Part shown: positions 26,514 to 37,086 of the stretch, in pieces
Layout: every line of letters begins with the position of its first letter
How positions within the stretch are numbered: the first letter of the stretch is position 1
Source of the DNA: Actinokineospora auranticolor
GTDB lineage: Bacteria; Actinomycetota; Actinomycetes; Mycobacteriales; Pseudonocardiaceae
Length of the DNA stretch: 64,000 nt
Direction of reading: 5' to 3'
Assembly: GCF_002934265.1 (NCBI RefSeq)
Contig: NZ_PTIX01000003.1
Location: 186,001-250,000, forward strand
Notes under the pieces: model-generated
Seen by the model: the letters and a program-made list of their open reading frames with translations, nothing else
Told to the model about the DNA's origin: nothing
Database searches by the model: none
Program-made: the position numbers and the translations under genes

Positions 26514-27085
26514 GGGTGATCGACTCATCGGATACACGATTCAGCCGATCGGCATCACCCGGTCGACACAGCGTGGCCGGCGACCCCGGTGCGGCCGTGC
26601 CGGGGGTCACCCGAAAATCGCCATCCGGCCGCCGAATCCCCACGTCGAAGCCCGGTAGGAGCCACCCAGGGTGGTCCTCGTGGCGACTCGCCCGCGTCCG
26701 CGAAACCGATACCGAGGGTGTTCGGAGTGGCGCGCGGGCCCGATGTAGTCTCGGCGGTTTCGCGCACGTGGGGCGGCAGACGCCCGCTTGAACGGGTGGG
26801 CGCCCGCGTCCGGCGGTCGAGGTCGGTCGGGAGGCGGTGCGGCGGCCTTTGCCCGACGGGGTGTCACCTGTCGCGGCGGCGCGGTACGCGCTGCGTACAT
26901 CTGGTGAGTCCGATTCGTGACCAAGCGCGCGGCGGCCCGGTCGCGCCCCTGGTCGGCACCGCGCAAACCGCTCGGCCGCGGGTCCGGTTGCCCCGGTGGT
27001 GCACCGCGCGGGCTTCCTCCGGGTGTCGTCCCGGGGCGTTCGACCTAGGCCTTTGGCCACTCAGCGGAGAGGCCCAAGCGAGAAG
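26514..27085. other. Long intergenic region between divergent whiB and the Rv3415c-like gene
   Basis: No supported coding sequence is present; the open frames lack recognisable domains. Long upstream regions are usual for whiB genes and imply several regulatory inputs. I see no further clear operator or RNA structure. Confidence 0.5.
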
Positions 27086-28009
27086 ATGGACCAGATGAGT
27101 GACCACGATCGTGCAACCCGGTGGGCCGCCGCGTTCGGCGCCCAACCGGGCGAATCCCCTGGCCCGAACGGCTCTGACCCGGCCGGGCGGTGGCTGGCGG
27201 CGGTCGCTCTGGGTGGTCAAGGTCGCTACGCGGCGGCCACCGCGCTCCTCGAACCGGTGATCTCCGGGGCGCTGCGCGCCGACCCCGCGACCGTCGCGCT
27301 CGCCGCCTCGACCCTGGCCTCGCACCGCAGGCAGCTGGGCGGCCACGCCGCCGCCCGCCGCCTCGACGGCGCGGGCCTGCGCGCGTTGGCCGAGGCGGGC
27401 GCGCTGACCGGTGGCGCGGGGCCCCTCGACCACCGCGGCGCGCTGGGGGAGGAAGGTGCCGACCTCGCCGCCGCCCGCTCGGACGTGCTGCTCGGCTTGG
27501 CCGCGGACGCCGTCGGCCTGGGCAGGCCGGGAGAGGCGCGCAGGCTGTTCGGAATCGAGTCCGCCTGGGTCGACGCGGGCTGGCGGGCGCGGATCCGGCG
27601 CGGCTGGGTGGCCGCCGAGATCGCCTTGGCCGCGGGCGACCCGGCCGCCGCGGTCGACCCCGCCGAGGCCGCCGCCGAGGCCGCCGAGGGGTGCGGGTCG
27701 GTGCGCCACCGGGCCAAGTCGGCGCTCGTGCTCGGCGCGGTCCGCGCGGCCACCGGCGACCCCGCCGCGGCGCACCGGTTGATCACCGGGTGCCTGCGCG
27801 AGTCGGTCGAGCACGGACTGCTGCCGCTGCGGTGGGCGGGCGCGCTCGTGCTCGCCGATCTGGCGCCCGGGGTCGCCGCCGAGCACCGCTCGCGAGCGGA
27901 GCGGGTCCTGCACTGTGTGTTACGACACTCCGACCCGGCGGGCCGCGCGCTCGCCCTCGCGTCGCCGTGGCTCCCGACCTCGGGTTTTGGCCTTGGTCCG
28001 AACAGGTGA
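27086..28009 (+). CDS. Conserved hypothetical protein, Rv3415c-like, helical repeat
   Basis: The protein has 307 residues, Ala/Arg-rich and nearly all helical, with repeated helix pairs suggestive of TPR-like packing (GRYAAATALLEPVISGALRA, AGWRARIRRGWVAAEIALAA). The position between whiB and the developmental regulator/sigma genes matches Rv3415c. The ATG at 27086 is used; another ATG three codons later is possible. No catalytic motif or membrane segment is present. A scaffold or regulator-binding role is possible but not shown. Confidence 0.65.
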   Translation: MDQMSDHDRATRWAAAFGAQPGESPGPNGSDPAGRWLAAVALGGQGRYAAATALLEPVISGALRADPATVALAASTLASHRRQLGGHAAARRLDGAGLRALAEAGALTGGAGPLDHRGALGEEGADLAAARSDVLLGLAADAVGLGRPGEARRLFGIESAWVDAGWRARIRRGWVAAEIALAAGDPAAAVDPAEAAAEAAEGCGSVRHRAKSALVLGAVRAATGDPAAAHRLITGCLRESVEHGLLPLRWAGALVLADLAPGVAAEHRSRAERVLHCVLRHSDPAGRALALASPWLPTSGFGLGPNR

Positions 28010-28131
28010 CATCGGCGGTCCGGTCTTCCGGTTGATTGGTTGACAGATTTACCACCGAATCGTGTCAAGGTTGGGGCTCCAGCGTCCGATAGGGGAATTG
28101 GAACGTCACTCGGCTGCAGGAAGGAGTCCCC

Positions 28132-28728
28132 GTGACGACGGTCTTGATCTGCGACGACCGCCGCAGCGTGCGGGAGGGCTTGACCCGTGTCATGTCTGCT
28201 GTGCCAGGGGTCAGTCGCATCGACTGCGTAGCGCACGGTGACGAGCTGCTCGCCCGGTTCTCCCGGCAGCCGGTCGACGTCGTCCTCGTCGGCACGCAGC
28301 GCGCGGTGCCCACCGGGGTCGAAGCCACGCGGCGGCTCGTCTCGGCCAACCCCCAGGCCAATGTCATCGTCTTCGGCGCACCCGACGACGCGGGCAGCAT
28401 CGCCGCCGCCATCGCGGGCGGCGCCCGCGGCTACCTGCGCTGGGACGCCTCGCGCCCCGAGCTGGTCGCCGCGCTCGCGCACACCCTGGCCAGCACCTCG
28501 GTGCCCGCGCCCCGCCAGCCCTCCGACCCGGGCGTCCAGCTCACCGACCGCGAGCTGCAGGTGCTGCGCGGCATGAGCCAGGGCAAGAGCAACGGCCAGA
28601 TCGGCCGCGAGCTCTACCTGTCGGAGGACACCGTCAAGACCCACGCGCGGCGGTTGTTCCGCAAGCTCGGGGTGCGGGACCGCGCCCAGGCGGTGGCCCA
28701 TGGGTTCCGGCGCGGCCTGGTCTCTTAG
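28132..28728 (+). CDS. bldM: BldM-like orphan response regulator (LuxR/NarL type)
   Basis: The protein has 198 residues. An N-terminal receiver-like domain (acidic D8-D9 in LICDDRRSVREG) is joined to a C-terminal LuxR HTH (LTDRELQVLRGMSQGKSN, then SEDTVKTHARRLFRKLG). The position between whiB and an ECF sigma gene beside guaB2 is that of Streptomyces bldM. The residue at the phospho-acceptor position is G54 (VVLVGTQ), whereas the Streptomyces protein has D54, so phosphorylation control is impossible here. No kinase gene is adjacent. The GTG has GGAAGGAG 5 nt upstream. A role in development with a WhiI-type partner is inferred from the family. Confidence 0.75.
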   Translation: MTTVLICDDRRSVREGLTRVMSAVPGVSRIDCVAHGDELLARFSRQPVDVVLVGTQRAVPTGVEATRRLVSANPQANVIVFGAPDDAGSIAAAIAGGARGYLRWDASRPELVAALAHTLASTSVPAPRQPSDPGVQLTDRELQVLRGMSQGKSNGQIGRELYLSEDTVKTHARRLFRKLGVRDRAQAVAHGFRRGLVS

Positions 28729-28748
28729 GTCCAACGGCGTCGGCGGCG

Positions 28749-28786
28749 AGCCGTGCGTGCCCGGGGCGGAACGGGCACGCACGGCT
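28749..28786 (+). terminator. Terminator hairpin of bldM
   Basis: AGCCGTGCGTGCCC (28749-28762) and GGGCACGCACGGCT (28773-28786) form a perfect 14-bp stem with a 10-nt loop, 20 nt after the stop. Confidence 0.85.
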
Positions 28787-29050
28787 TGTCGTGTCGACGC
28801 CGCTTGGACCGACCCGCCACCACCACCCGGCCCCTCCCGACCAGCGGGCCGGGTCCGCGGACACTCGTGCGCGCGCCCGGGTGCCCGCTACTGTGTCGCG
28901 TGCCACGCCAGCCCGGGGTGGGCCCGAGCGGCACGAGCGTGTCGCGGCGGTGCCCGGCCAGGGCGGTACGGTGGACCGCGAGCCCGGCTTCGGCCTCGGT
29001 TCGGTGTCCTTCAGTTGACCGCATTCGTAACACCAGGGCTGCATTCTGCG

Positions 29051-29623
29051 ATGACCACATTGGGGGACGGACTGGACGCGTCGGTGAGCGCTGCCGTCGA
29101 GGGTGACCCTCGAGCGGTCGAGCGGGTGCTGGCGTCGGTTCGCCCCCTGGTGGTGCGGTACTGCCGCGCCCGTGTCGGCAGGCAGGAACGGTCGTTCGCG
29201 TCCGCGGACGACGTGGCGCAGGAGGTGTGTCTCGCGGTGTTGACGGCGCTGCCCGGCTACCGCGACCAAGGCCGCCCGTTCCTGGCCTTCGTCTACGGCA
29301 TCGCCGCGCACAAGGTCGCCGACGCGCACCGCGCCTCCGCCCGTAACCGCTCCGAGCCCGTCGCCGATGTCCCGGACGAGCCGGAGACCGAGGCCGGGCC
29401 CGAGCAGCGCGCCATGCAGGGCGAGTTGTCCCGGCGGATGAGCGAGTTGTTGTCGGTCCTGCCGGACAAGCAGCGTGAGATCGTCGTCCTGCGGGTAGTG
29501 GTGGGTCTGTCGGCGGAGGAGACGGCGGAGGCGGTCGGATCCACTCCCGGAGCGGTTCGGGTGGCCCAACACCGGGCACTTGCCCGGTTGCGGAAGACTT
29601 TGTCGGCGGAGGAGGTGGCCTGA
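29051..29623 (+). CDS. sigD: ECF RNA polymerase sigma factor, SigD/ShbA type
   Basis: The protein has 190 residues. Region 2 (SADDVAQEVCLAVLTALPGYRDQGRPFLAFVYGIAAHKVADAHR) and region 4 (LPDKQREIVVLRVVVGLSAEETAEAVGSTPGAVRVAQHRALARL, in pieces) are complete with no region 1 or 3, as in ECF sigmas. Neighbours guaB2/guaB3 and the following anti-sigma gene match M. tuberculosis sigD-rsdA and Streptomyces shbA. In Streptomyces the orthologue drives hrdB. The ATG is preceded by GCATTCTGCG without an SD. The gene ends 1 nt before the GTG of rsdA. Confidence 0.9.
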   Translation: MTTLGDGLDASVSAAVEGDPRAVERVLASVRPLVVRYCRARVGRQERSFASADDVAQEVCLAVLTALPGYRDQGRPFLAFVYGIAAHKVADAHRASARNRSEPVADVPDEPETEAGPEQRAMQGELSRRMSELLSVLPDKQREIVVLRVVVGLSAEETAEAVGSTPGAVRVAQHRALARLRKTLSAEEVA

Positions 29624-29624
29624 A

Positions 29625-30773
29625 GTGCCCGACCAGAGCGGTAGCGATGAGCGCGGTGCGGACGAGGTGACGACGCCCTCGGTGCCCGGGGAGCCGGGCG
29701 CGGACCCATCTCCCGGGCTGTCCAACGTGACCCCGGTCGTGTTCGGGTCCGGGCTGCGGCTCGACCCGGAGCCCGCCGAGCTGGCCGACCTCGAGGACGC
29801 CGACGACGCGGTGGACATCTCCCGGGTCGCCGCCGACGACGCGTTCCTCGACCTGCTGGGCGCCGCGGTCCGCGGCGACCGCGGTATGCACGACGACCTC
29901 GATGACCTCGGCGACCTCGGCGCGGAAATCCCCGACCTGCCCCCCGACTTCCGCGACGACGAGCTGGCGGCCCTGCTCAGCTCGTGGCGCGACGAGGTCG
30001 ACTCGGCCCCGATCGGCGAGATCGTCGACTCCCAGCTGGCCGTGGCCACGGTGTTCGCCGCGAAGGCCAGACGACGCCGCAGACCAAGGCTCCTGGTGCC
30101 GTTCGCCGCTGCCGCCGCGGTGCTGGCCATCGCCTTCACCGGCGCGGGCCTGGCCGCGCGCGACGCCCAGCCGGGCGACACGCTGTGGAGCCTGACCAAG
30201 GTCCTCTACGCCGACCACGCCCGCTCCGTCGAGGCGGCGGCGTCGGTCCGCCAGGACCTGGACATCGCCCAGACCGCCCTCGCCGAGGGCAAGGTCGCCG
30301 AGGCCAAGTCCAAGCTCGAAGACGCCCAGAAGGGCCTGCCGGTCATCGCCAGCGAGGACGGCCAGGCCGAACTCGCCGCCACCCACGCCGACCTGCTGTC
30401 GCAGCTCCCGGGTGTGCCCGCCAACGGCGTGCAGGTACCGCCGTCGGCCACGCCGAGCACCGCGTCGCCGACGCCGACCCAGCAGCTCAACCCGCCGCCG
30501 TCGACGTCGTCGAACAGCCAGCAGCAGCCCGCGCCGACGTCGCAGCAGCAGCCGAGCACCCCGCCGACGACGACCGATCCGGTCACGCCGCCGTCGACCA
30601 CGGAACCGCCGCCGACCACGACGACGCAGACCCAGCCGCAGACCGAGTCGCCCCGGATGAACGAGCCGACCAGTGGCACGGGCAACGGCGTCGCCCCGGC
30701 GGAAGGCGGCAACAGCCAGGGCCAGTCGTTCTCGGCGCCCGGCGCGAACGGCACGACGAGCACCACCCCCTGA
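29625..30773 (+). CDS. rsdA: Anti-sigma-D factor RsdA-like, single-pass membrane protein
   Basis: The protein has 382 residues. The N-terminal cytoplasmic part (1-145) contains the sigma-binding segment DAVDISRVAADDAFLDLLGA and DDELAALLSSWRDEVDSAP. One transmembrane helix spans about residues 150-172 (LLVPFAAAAAVLAIAFTGAG). The outside part has a short helical pair (ARSVEAAASVRQDLDIAQTA) then a long Pro/Thr/Gln-rich tail. This matches Rv3413c, which binds SigD and is released by proteolysis. The GTG is 1 nt past the sigma stop; the pair is cotranscribed. Start and topology are clear; the tail is low complexity. Confidence 0.85.
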   Translation: MPDQSGSDERGADEVTTPSVPGEPGADPSPGLSNVTPVVFGSGLRLDPEPAELADLEDADDAVDISRVAADDAFLDLLGAAVRGDRGMHDDLDDLGDLGAEIPDLPPDFRDDELAALLSSWRDEVDSAPIGEIVDSQLAVATVFAAKARRRRRPRLLVPFAAAAAVLAIAFTGAGLAARDAQPGDTLWSLTKVLYADHARSVEAAASVRQDLDIAQTALAEGKVAEAKSKLEDAQKGLPVIASEDGQAELAATHADLLSQLPGVPANGVQVPPSATPSTASPTPTQQLNPPPSTSSNSQQQPAPTSQQQPSTPPTTTDPVTPPSTTEPPPTTTTQTQPQTESPRMNEPTSGTGNGVAPAEGGNSQGQSFSAPGANGTTSTTP

Positions 30774-30787
30774 CCGGCGCGACAACG

Positions 30788-30835
30788 ACGACGAAGGCCG
30801 CCCCCGGAGCAGTACCCGGGGGCGGCCTTCGTCGT
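30788..30835. terminator. Bidirectional terminator between rsdA and the DUF5319 gene
   Basis: Perfectly complementary 20-nt arms (30788-30807 and 30816-30835, starting ACGACGAAGGCC) enclose an 8-nt loop. The stem is 14 nt after the rsdA stop and 14 nt from the stop of the convergent gene, so it can serve both. Confidence 0.9.
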
Positions 30836-30849
30836 GTGGTCTTCGGTGC

Positions 30850-32980
<2,131 letters not shown>

Positions 32981-33014
32981 GCCCCGGCTCGGCACCCGGA
33001 AAGGAACACCCCCA

Positions 33015-34154
33015 GTGCGGGATCTTGTCGACATCGGCATGGGTCGGACGGCCCGGCGCGCCTTCGGCCTCGACGAGGTGGAGATCGTGCCGTCGCGGCG
33101 CACCCGCTCGTCCAAGGACGTCTCGACCACCTGGCAGATCGACGCCTACCGGTTCGACATCCCGCTGGTCACGCACCCGACCGACGCCATCGTCTCGCCC
33201 GGCACCGCGGTGGCGGTCGGCGAGCTGGGCGGGCTCGGGGTGCTCAACGCCGAGGGCCTGTGGGCCCGGCACGCCGACGTCGACACGGCGCTGCTGCGCC
33301 TGGTGGAGGCCGCGGAGAAGGGCGACGACCCGGCGGACCTGGTGCGCGCGCTGCAGCGGCTGCACGCCGAGCCGATCCAGGTGGAGCTGCTCACCGAGGC
33401 GATCCGCAAGGTCCGCGACTCGGGCGTCACGGTCGCGGCCAGGGTGAGCCCGCAGCGGGCCGCCGAGCTGACCCCGCACCTGCTGGCCGCGGGCGTGGAG
33501 ATCCTGGTGGTGCAGGGCACGATCGTCTCCGCCGAGCACGTGACCAGGGACAACGGCGACCCGCTCAACCTCAAGAGCTTCATCGCCGACCTGGACGTGC
33601 CAGTCATCGCGGGCGGCGTGCACGACTACCGCACCGCCATCCACCTTATGCGCACCGGCGCGGCGGGCGTGATCGTCGGCCACGGGCACTGCGCCGGGGT
33701 CACCACGACCGACGCCGCGCTGGGCATCGGCACGCCGATGGCCACCGCGATCGTCGACGCGGCGGCCGCGCGCCGGGACTACCTGGACGAGACCGGCGGC
33801 CGGTACGTGCACGTCATCGCCGACGGCGACGTGCACGCCAGCGGCGACATCGCCAAGTCGATCGCCTGCGGCGCGGATGCGGTCATGCTGGGCGCGCCGC
33901 TCGCGGTGGCCGCCGAGGCGCCCGGTCAGGGCCTGTACTGGACGTCGGCGGCGGCGCACCCGTCGCTGCCGCGCAGCCGGGTGGTGCCGGTCGTCGAGGA
34001 CGTCGAGGTCGACCTGAAGACGCTGCTGTTCGGCCCGTCCGGGGACGCGGACGGGCTGGTCAACCTGTTCGGCGCGCTGCGCAGGGCGCTGGCCAAGACC
34101 GGCTACTCGGACCTGAAGGAGTTCCAGAAGGTCGGCTTGACGGTCCGCGGATGA
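33015..34154 (+). CDS. guaB3: GuaB3 family IMP dehydrogenase-related protein
   Basis: The protein has 379 residues. It is a TIM-barrel IMPDH relative without CBS domains: [86 protein letters not shown]. Actinomycete genomes carry this paralogue directly after guaB2. It has been described as a GMP reductase in some species. The Cys of GHGHCAGVTT aligns with the active-site loop. The GTG start has AAGGAA upstream. It overlaps the next gene (ATGA). Confidence 0.9.
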   Translation: MRDLVDIGMGRTARRAFGLDEVEIVPSRRTRSSKDVSTTWQIDAYRFDIPLVTHPTDAIVSPGTAVAVGELGGLGVLNAEGLWARHADVDTALLRLVEAAEKGDDPADLVRALQRLHAEPIQVELLTEAIRKVRDSGVTVAARVSPQRAAELTPHLLAAGVEILVVQGTIVSAEHVTRDNGDPLNLKSFIADLDVPVIAGGVHDYRTAIHLMRTGAAGVIVGHGHCAGVTTTDAALGIGTPMATAIVDAAAARRDYLDETGGRYVHVIADGDVHASGDIAKSIACGADAVMLGAPLAVAAEAPGQGLYWTSAAAHPSLPRSRVVPVVEDVEVDLKTLLFGPSGDADGLVNLFGALRRALAKTGYSDLKEFQKVGLTVRG

Positions 34155-34651
34155 GGACCGTGCTGCGGTCGGGTGGTGGCTTCGCGCTGGTCGAGGCCAC
34201 CGAGGCGGATCTGGAACTGGTCCGGGCGGGCTTCGACGGCGCGTTCGACGTGGACCCGGACGACCGGCCGGTGGCGCCGCCGTCGGAGATCCACCGGGCC
34301 GTGGTGGTCGACCAGGTCACTGGTGCGCCGCTCGGGGACATGAGCTGGCACCGGGTGTCCTGGGGCCGCACGTACGCGTGCGGGGCCTGGAACATGGGCA
34401 TCGGGTTGCTGCCGTCCGCGCGCGGTCGGGGCGCCGGTGCGGGGGCGTTGCGGCTGCTCGTGGCGCACCTGTTCGCGACCACCGACCTGGACCGGGTCGA
34501 GGCGTCGACGGACGTGGTGAACACCGCGGCGCAGCGCGCGATCGAGGCGGCCGGGCTGCGGCGGGAGGGTGTCGCGCGGGGCGCGCAGCTGCGCGGTGGT
34601 GAGCGGCGGGACATGGTCATGTACGGGCTGCTGCGGTCCGACCTGGCCTGA
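34151..34651 (+). CDS. GNAT-family acetyltransferase, RimJ-like
   Basis: The protein has 166 residues. MGIGLLPSARGRGAGAGALRLLVAHLF is the acetyl-CoA loop (QxxGxG-type RGRGAG), followed by VEASTDVVNTAAQRAIEAAGLRREGV, the RimJ/RimL signature, seen here over about residues 80-145. It overlaps guaB3 by 4 nt, so it is translated with the purine genes. The acceptor could be an antibiotic or a protein N-terminus; nothing in the sequence decides. Confidence 0.8.
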   Translation: MRTVLRSGGGFALVEATEADLELVRAGFDGAFDVDPDDRPVAPPSEIHRAVVVDQVTGAPLGDMSWHRVSWGRTYACGAWNMGIGLLPSARGRGAGAGALRLLVAHLFATTDLDRVEASTDVVNTAAQRAIEAAGLRREGVARGAQLRGGERRDMVMYGLLRSDLA

Positions 34652-34727
34652 TCCGTGTTACCGGCGGTTACAGAAAAGTCCGTTCGGGGGCTGGTCGCGG
34701 GTGTCCGGCTGCGCCTAGCCTCTCGGC

Positions 34728-36458
34728 ATGGGTGCGCAACTCGCCGGTAACAACGCCGACTACGACGTCCTGGTGGTCGGCTCGGGGTTCGGCGGCAGCG
34801 TCGCCGCGCTCCGGTTGGTGGAGAAGGGCTACCGGGTCGCGGTGGTCGAGGCGGGTCGCCGGTTCGCCGACGACGAGTTCGCCAAGACGTCGTGGGATCT
34901 GCGCAACTACCTGTGGGCGCCCGCGCTGGGCTGCTACGGCATCCAGCGCATCCACCTGCTCAAGGACGTGCTGGTGCTCGCGGGGGCCGGTGTCGGCGGT
35001 GGGTCGCTGGTCTACGCGAACACGCTCTACCGTCCACTCAAGCCGTTCTACGCGGACCGGCAGTGGGCGCACATCACCGACTGGGAGAGCGAACTCGCGC
35101 CCCACTACGACCAGGCGACGCGGATGCTCGGCGTGGTCACGAACCCGACGGTGACGCCGTCGGACGAGGTGATGCGCAAGGTCGCCGCGGACATGGGGGT
35201 TGCGGACTCTTACCACCCGACGCCGGTAGGGGTCTTCTTCGGCGCACCGGGTGAGCGCGCGCAAGACCCGTACTTCGGCGGCGCGGGGCCGGAACGCACC
35301 GGGTGCACCGAATGCGGGTCGTGCATGACCGGGTGCCGGGTAGGCGCCAAGAACACCCTGGTGAAGAACTACCTCTATCTGGCGGAGAAAGCCGGGGCGC
35401 GAATCGTTCCACTCACGACGGTCACCGCGGTGCGTCCGCGCGGCGATGGGTCCTTTGAGGTCGATTTGCGTAAGACCGGAACGCGGTCCAAGAGGTTCCG
35501 TACGACCGTCACGGCCGGACAGGTCGTGTTGGCCGCCGGGACGTGGGGTACGCAGAACCTGTTGCACGCCATGCGGGACACGGGCACGTTGCCGCGCCTG
35601 TCGTCGCGGCTGGGGGAGCTGACCCGGACCAACTCGGAGGCCATCCTCGGCGCGGGGCGCACGTCCGTGGACCCGTCGGTGGACTACAGCCGGGGTGTCG
35701 CGATCACCTCGTCGTTCCACCCGGACGCGAACACCCACATCGAGCCGGTCCGCTACGGCAAGGGCAGCAACGCGATGAGCCTGCTGCAGACCATCGCGAC
35801 CGACGGCACCTCGCCCGTGCCGCGCTGGCGGCAGGCGCTGCGGTTCATGGCCCGGCACCCGGTCCAGACCGCGAAGCTGCTGCAGGGCTACCGGTGGAGC
35901 GAGCGGACGGTGATCCTGCTGGTGATGCAGAGCCTGGACAACTCGATCACCACCTACACCCGGCCCGGTCTGTTCGGCCGCCGCTACACCTCGCGGCAGG
36001 GCCACGGCGAGCCCAACCCGTCGTTCATCCCGGCCGGGCAGGTGGCCAACGAGCTGACCGCCCGGCACATCGGCGGTATGCCCGGCGGCACCTGGGGCGA
36101 CCTGGCCGACGTCCCGATCACCGCCCACTTCATCGGCGGCTGCCCGATCGGCACGTCCCCCGACGACAGCGTCATCGACCCGTACCACCGCGTGCACGGC
36201 TACCCGGGGCTGTCCGTGGTCGACGGCGCCGCCATCACCGCCAACCTGGGCGTGAACCCGTCCCTGACCATCACCGCCCAAGCCGAGCGCGCGTTCTCGC
36301 TGTGGCCGAACAAGGGCGAACCCGATCCCCGCCCCGACCCCGGGACGCCGTACCGCCGGGTGGACCCGGTCGACCCGGTCGCGCCCACCGTGCCCGCCTC
36401 GGCACCTGCCGCCCTTCGCCCCACCGCGGTCCCACCGCGCGCGGATGCCTGCGACTGA
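34728..36458 (+). CDS. choD: GMC oxidoreductase, ChoD-type (cholesterol oxidase family)
   Basis: The protein has 576 residues. The FAD-binding Rossmann motif VVGSGFGGS is at residues 16-24, with VAVVEAGRRF for the ribose contact. GAGVGGGSLVYANTL is the GMC signature. GCTECGSCMTGCRVGAKNTL is a cysteine-rich segment characteristic of the ChoD-like branch. HFIGGCPIGTSPDDSVID and NLGVNPSLTITAQAER close the fold. Position after guaB3 is that of M. tuberculosis choD (Rv3409c). True activity on sterols is debated for this branch, so I give the family name only. TAGCCT 7 nt before the ATG suggests a leaderless transcript. Confidence 0.88.
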   Translation: MGAQLAGNNADYDVLVVGSGFGGSVAALRLVEKGYRVAVVEAGRRFADDEFAKTSWDLRNYLWAPALGCYGIQRIHLLKDVLVLAGAGVGGGSLVYANTLYRPLKPFYADRQWAHITDWESELAPHYDQATRMLGVVTNPTVTPSDEVMRKVAADMGVADSYHPTPVGVFFGAPGERAQDPYFGGAGPERTGCTECGSCMTGCRVGAKNTLVKNYLYLAEKAGARIVPLTTVTAVRPRGDGSFEVDLRKTGTRSKRFRTTVTAGQVVLAAGTWGTQNLLHAMRDTGTLPRLSSRLGELTRTNSEAILGAGRTSVDPSVDYSRGVAITSSFHPDANTHIEPVRYGKGSNAMSLLQTIATDGTSPVPRWRQALRFMARHPVQTAKLLQGYRWSERTVILLVMQSLDNSITTYTRPGLFGRRYTSRQGHGEPNPSFIPAGQVANELTARHIGGMPGGTWGDLADVPITAHFIGGCPIGTSPDDSVIDPYHRVHGYPGLSVVDGAAITANLGVNPSLTITAQAERAFSLWPNKGEPDPRPDPGTPYRRVDPVDPVAPTVPASAPAALRPTAVPPRADACD

Positions 36459-36502
36459 GCCATGCCCGCACCACCAAGCCGCGCCTTTGAGACGCTCACC
36501 AG

Positions 36503-36979
36503 GTGGACGGCGATCGACTCGCGCACCTGGTCGACGAGAAGCAGGCAGGACCGGAGGTCGTGACCCCGCTGCGAGGCGGAGTGGCCGGGTTGCGAGCCGG
36601 CGCCGCGCCGCGGAGCGTCCCGCCGGAGACGGTCTACCGGATCAAGGTTTCGCTGCTGGGGGCGACGCCGCCGATCTGGCGGCGGTTGGAGGTGGCCGCG
36701 GACATCTTCCTCGGCGGGCTCCACGAGGTGATCCAGCGGGCGTTCGACTGGGACGGCGGTCACCTGCACGTCTTCCGGACGCCTCGCGGTGACTTCGGCG
36801 TGCCCTACTCCGACATGGGCTTCGCGGACCAGGACACCGCCACCTTGGCCGACGTGGCGCCCGGGGTCGGCGGGAAGATCGGCTACCACTACGACTTCGG
36901 GGACTGCTGGGACCACGAGATCGTGGTCGAGGAAGTGATGGCGCCGTGCACCGCGGCGTTGCGGCCTTCCGGTCGCTGA
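36503..36979 (+). CDS. Plasmid pRiA4b ORF-3 family protein, C-terminally short
   Basis: The protein has 158 residues. TVYRIKVSLLGATPPIWRRL, FLGGLHEVIQRAFDWDGGHLH and YHYDFGDCWDHEIVVE (in parts) are the hallmarks of this family, which often travels with mobile elements. After VEEVMAPCTAALRPSGR the frame stops. Relatives usually continue with a region containing CxxG..ACPPEDCGG, so the C-terminus looks lost, probably by a frameshift. The first 40 residues (GDRLAHLVDEKQAG) are unusual. Function is unknown. Confidence 0.75.
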   Translation: MDGDRLAHLVDEKQAGPEVVTPLRGGVAGLRAGAAPRSVPPETVYRIKVSLLGATPPIWRRLEVAADIFLGGLHEVIQRAFDWDGGHLHVFRTPRGDFGVPYSDMGFADQDTATLADVAPGVGGKIGYHYDFGDCWDHEIVVEEVMAPCTAALRPSGR

Positions 36980-37006
36980 CCTGTGGTTGATCTTTGCCGG
37001 AGTGAG

Positions 37007-37034
37007 TTGTCCACATGGGCCGATTTTCTCCACA
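37007..37034 (+). other. DnaA-box-like pair upstream of the MBL hydrolase gene
   Basis: TTGTCCACA (37007-37015) and TTCTCCACA (37026-37034) lie on the same strand 19 bp apart, start to start, as do the pairs at 12020 and (20 bp) 19568. They precede the GTG at 37087 by about 50-80 nt and could be DnaA-titration or DnaA-regulated promoter sites. Confidence 0.4.
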
Positions 37035-37086
37035 GGTCGTTCCGGGGGCCTGTACCCGGGGCGGTCGCGGTGGCAGGGTGGCCGTT

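Noticed and set aside
26607..26966. Possible small gene between whiB and the Rv3415c-like gene
   Set aside because: Arg/Pro-rich frame without SD, domain or conserved neighbour; composition fits non-coding GC-rich DNA.
28040..28062. TTGACA upstream of bldM as a SigA promoter
   Set aside because: The -35 is good but no acceptable -10 lies 16-19 nt downstream.
37021..37080. Longer MBL hydrolase start at 37015
   Set aside because: It would add 24 Arg/Gly-rich residues reading through the DnaA-box region; the GTG at 37087 fits the fold start.
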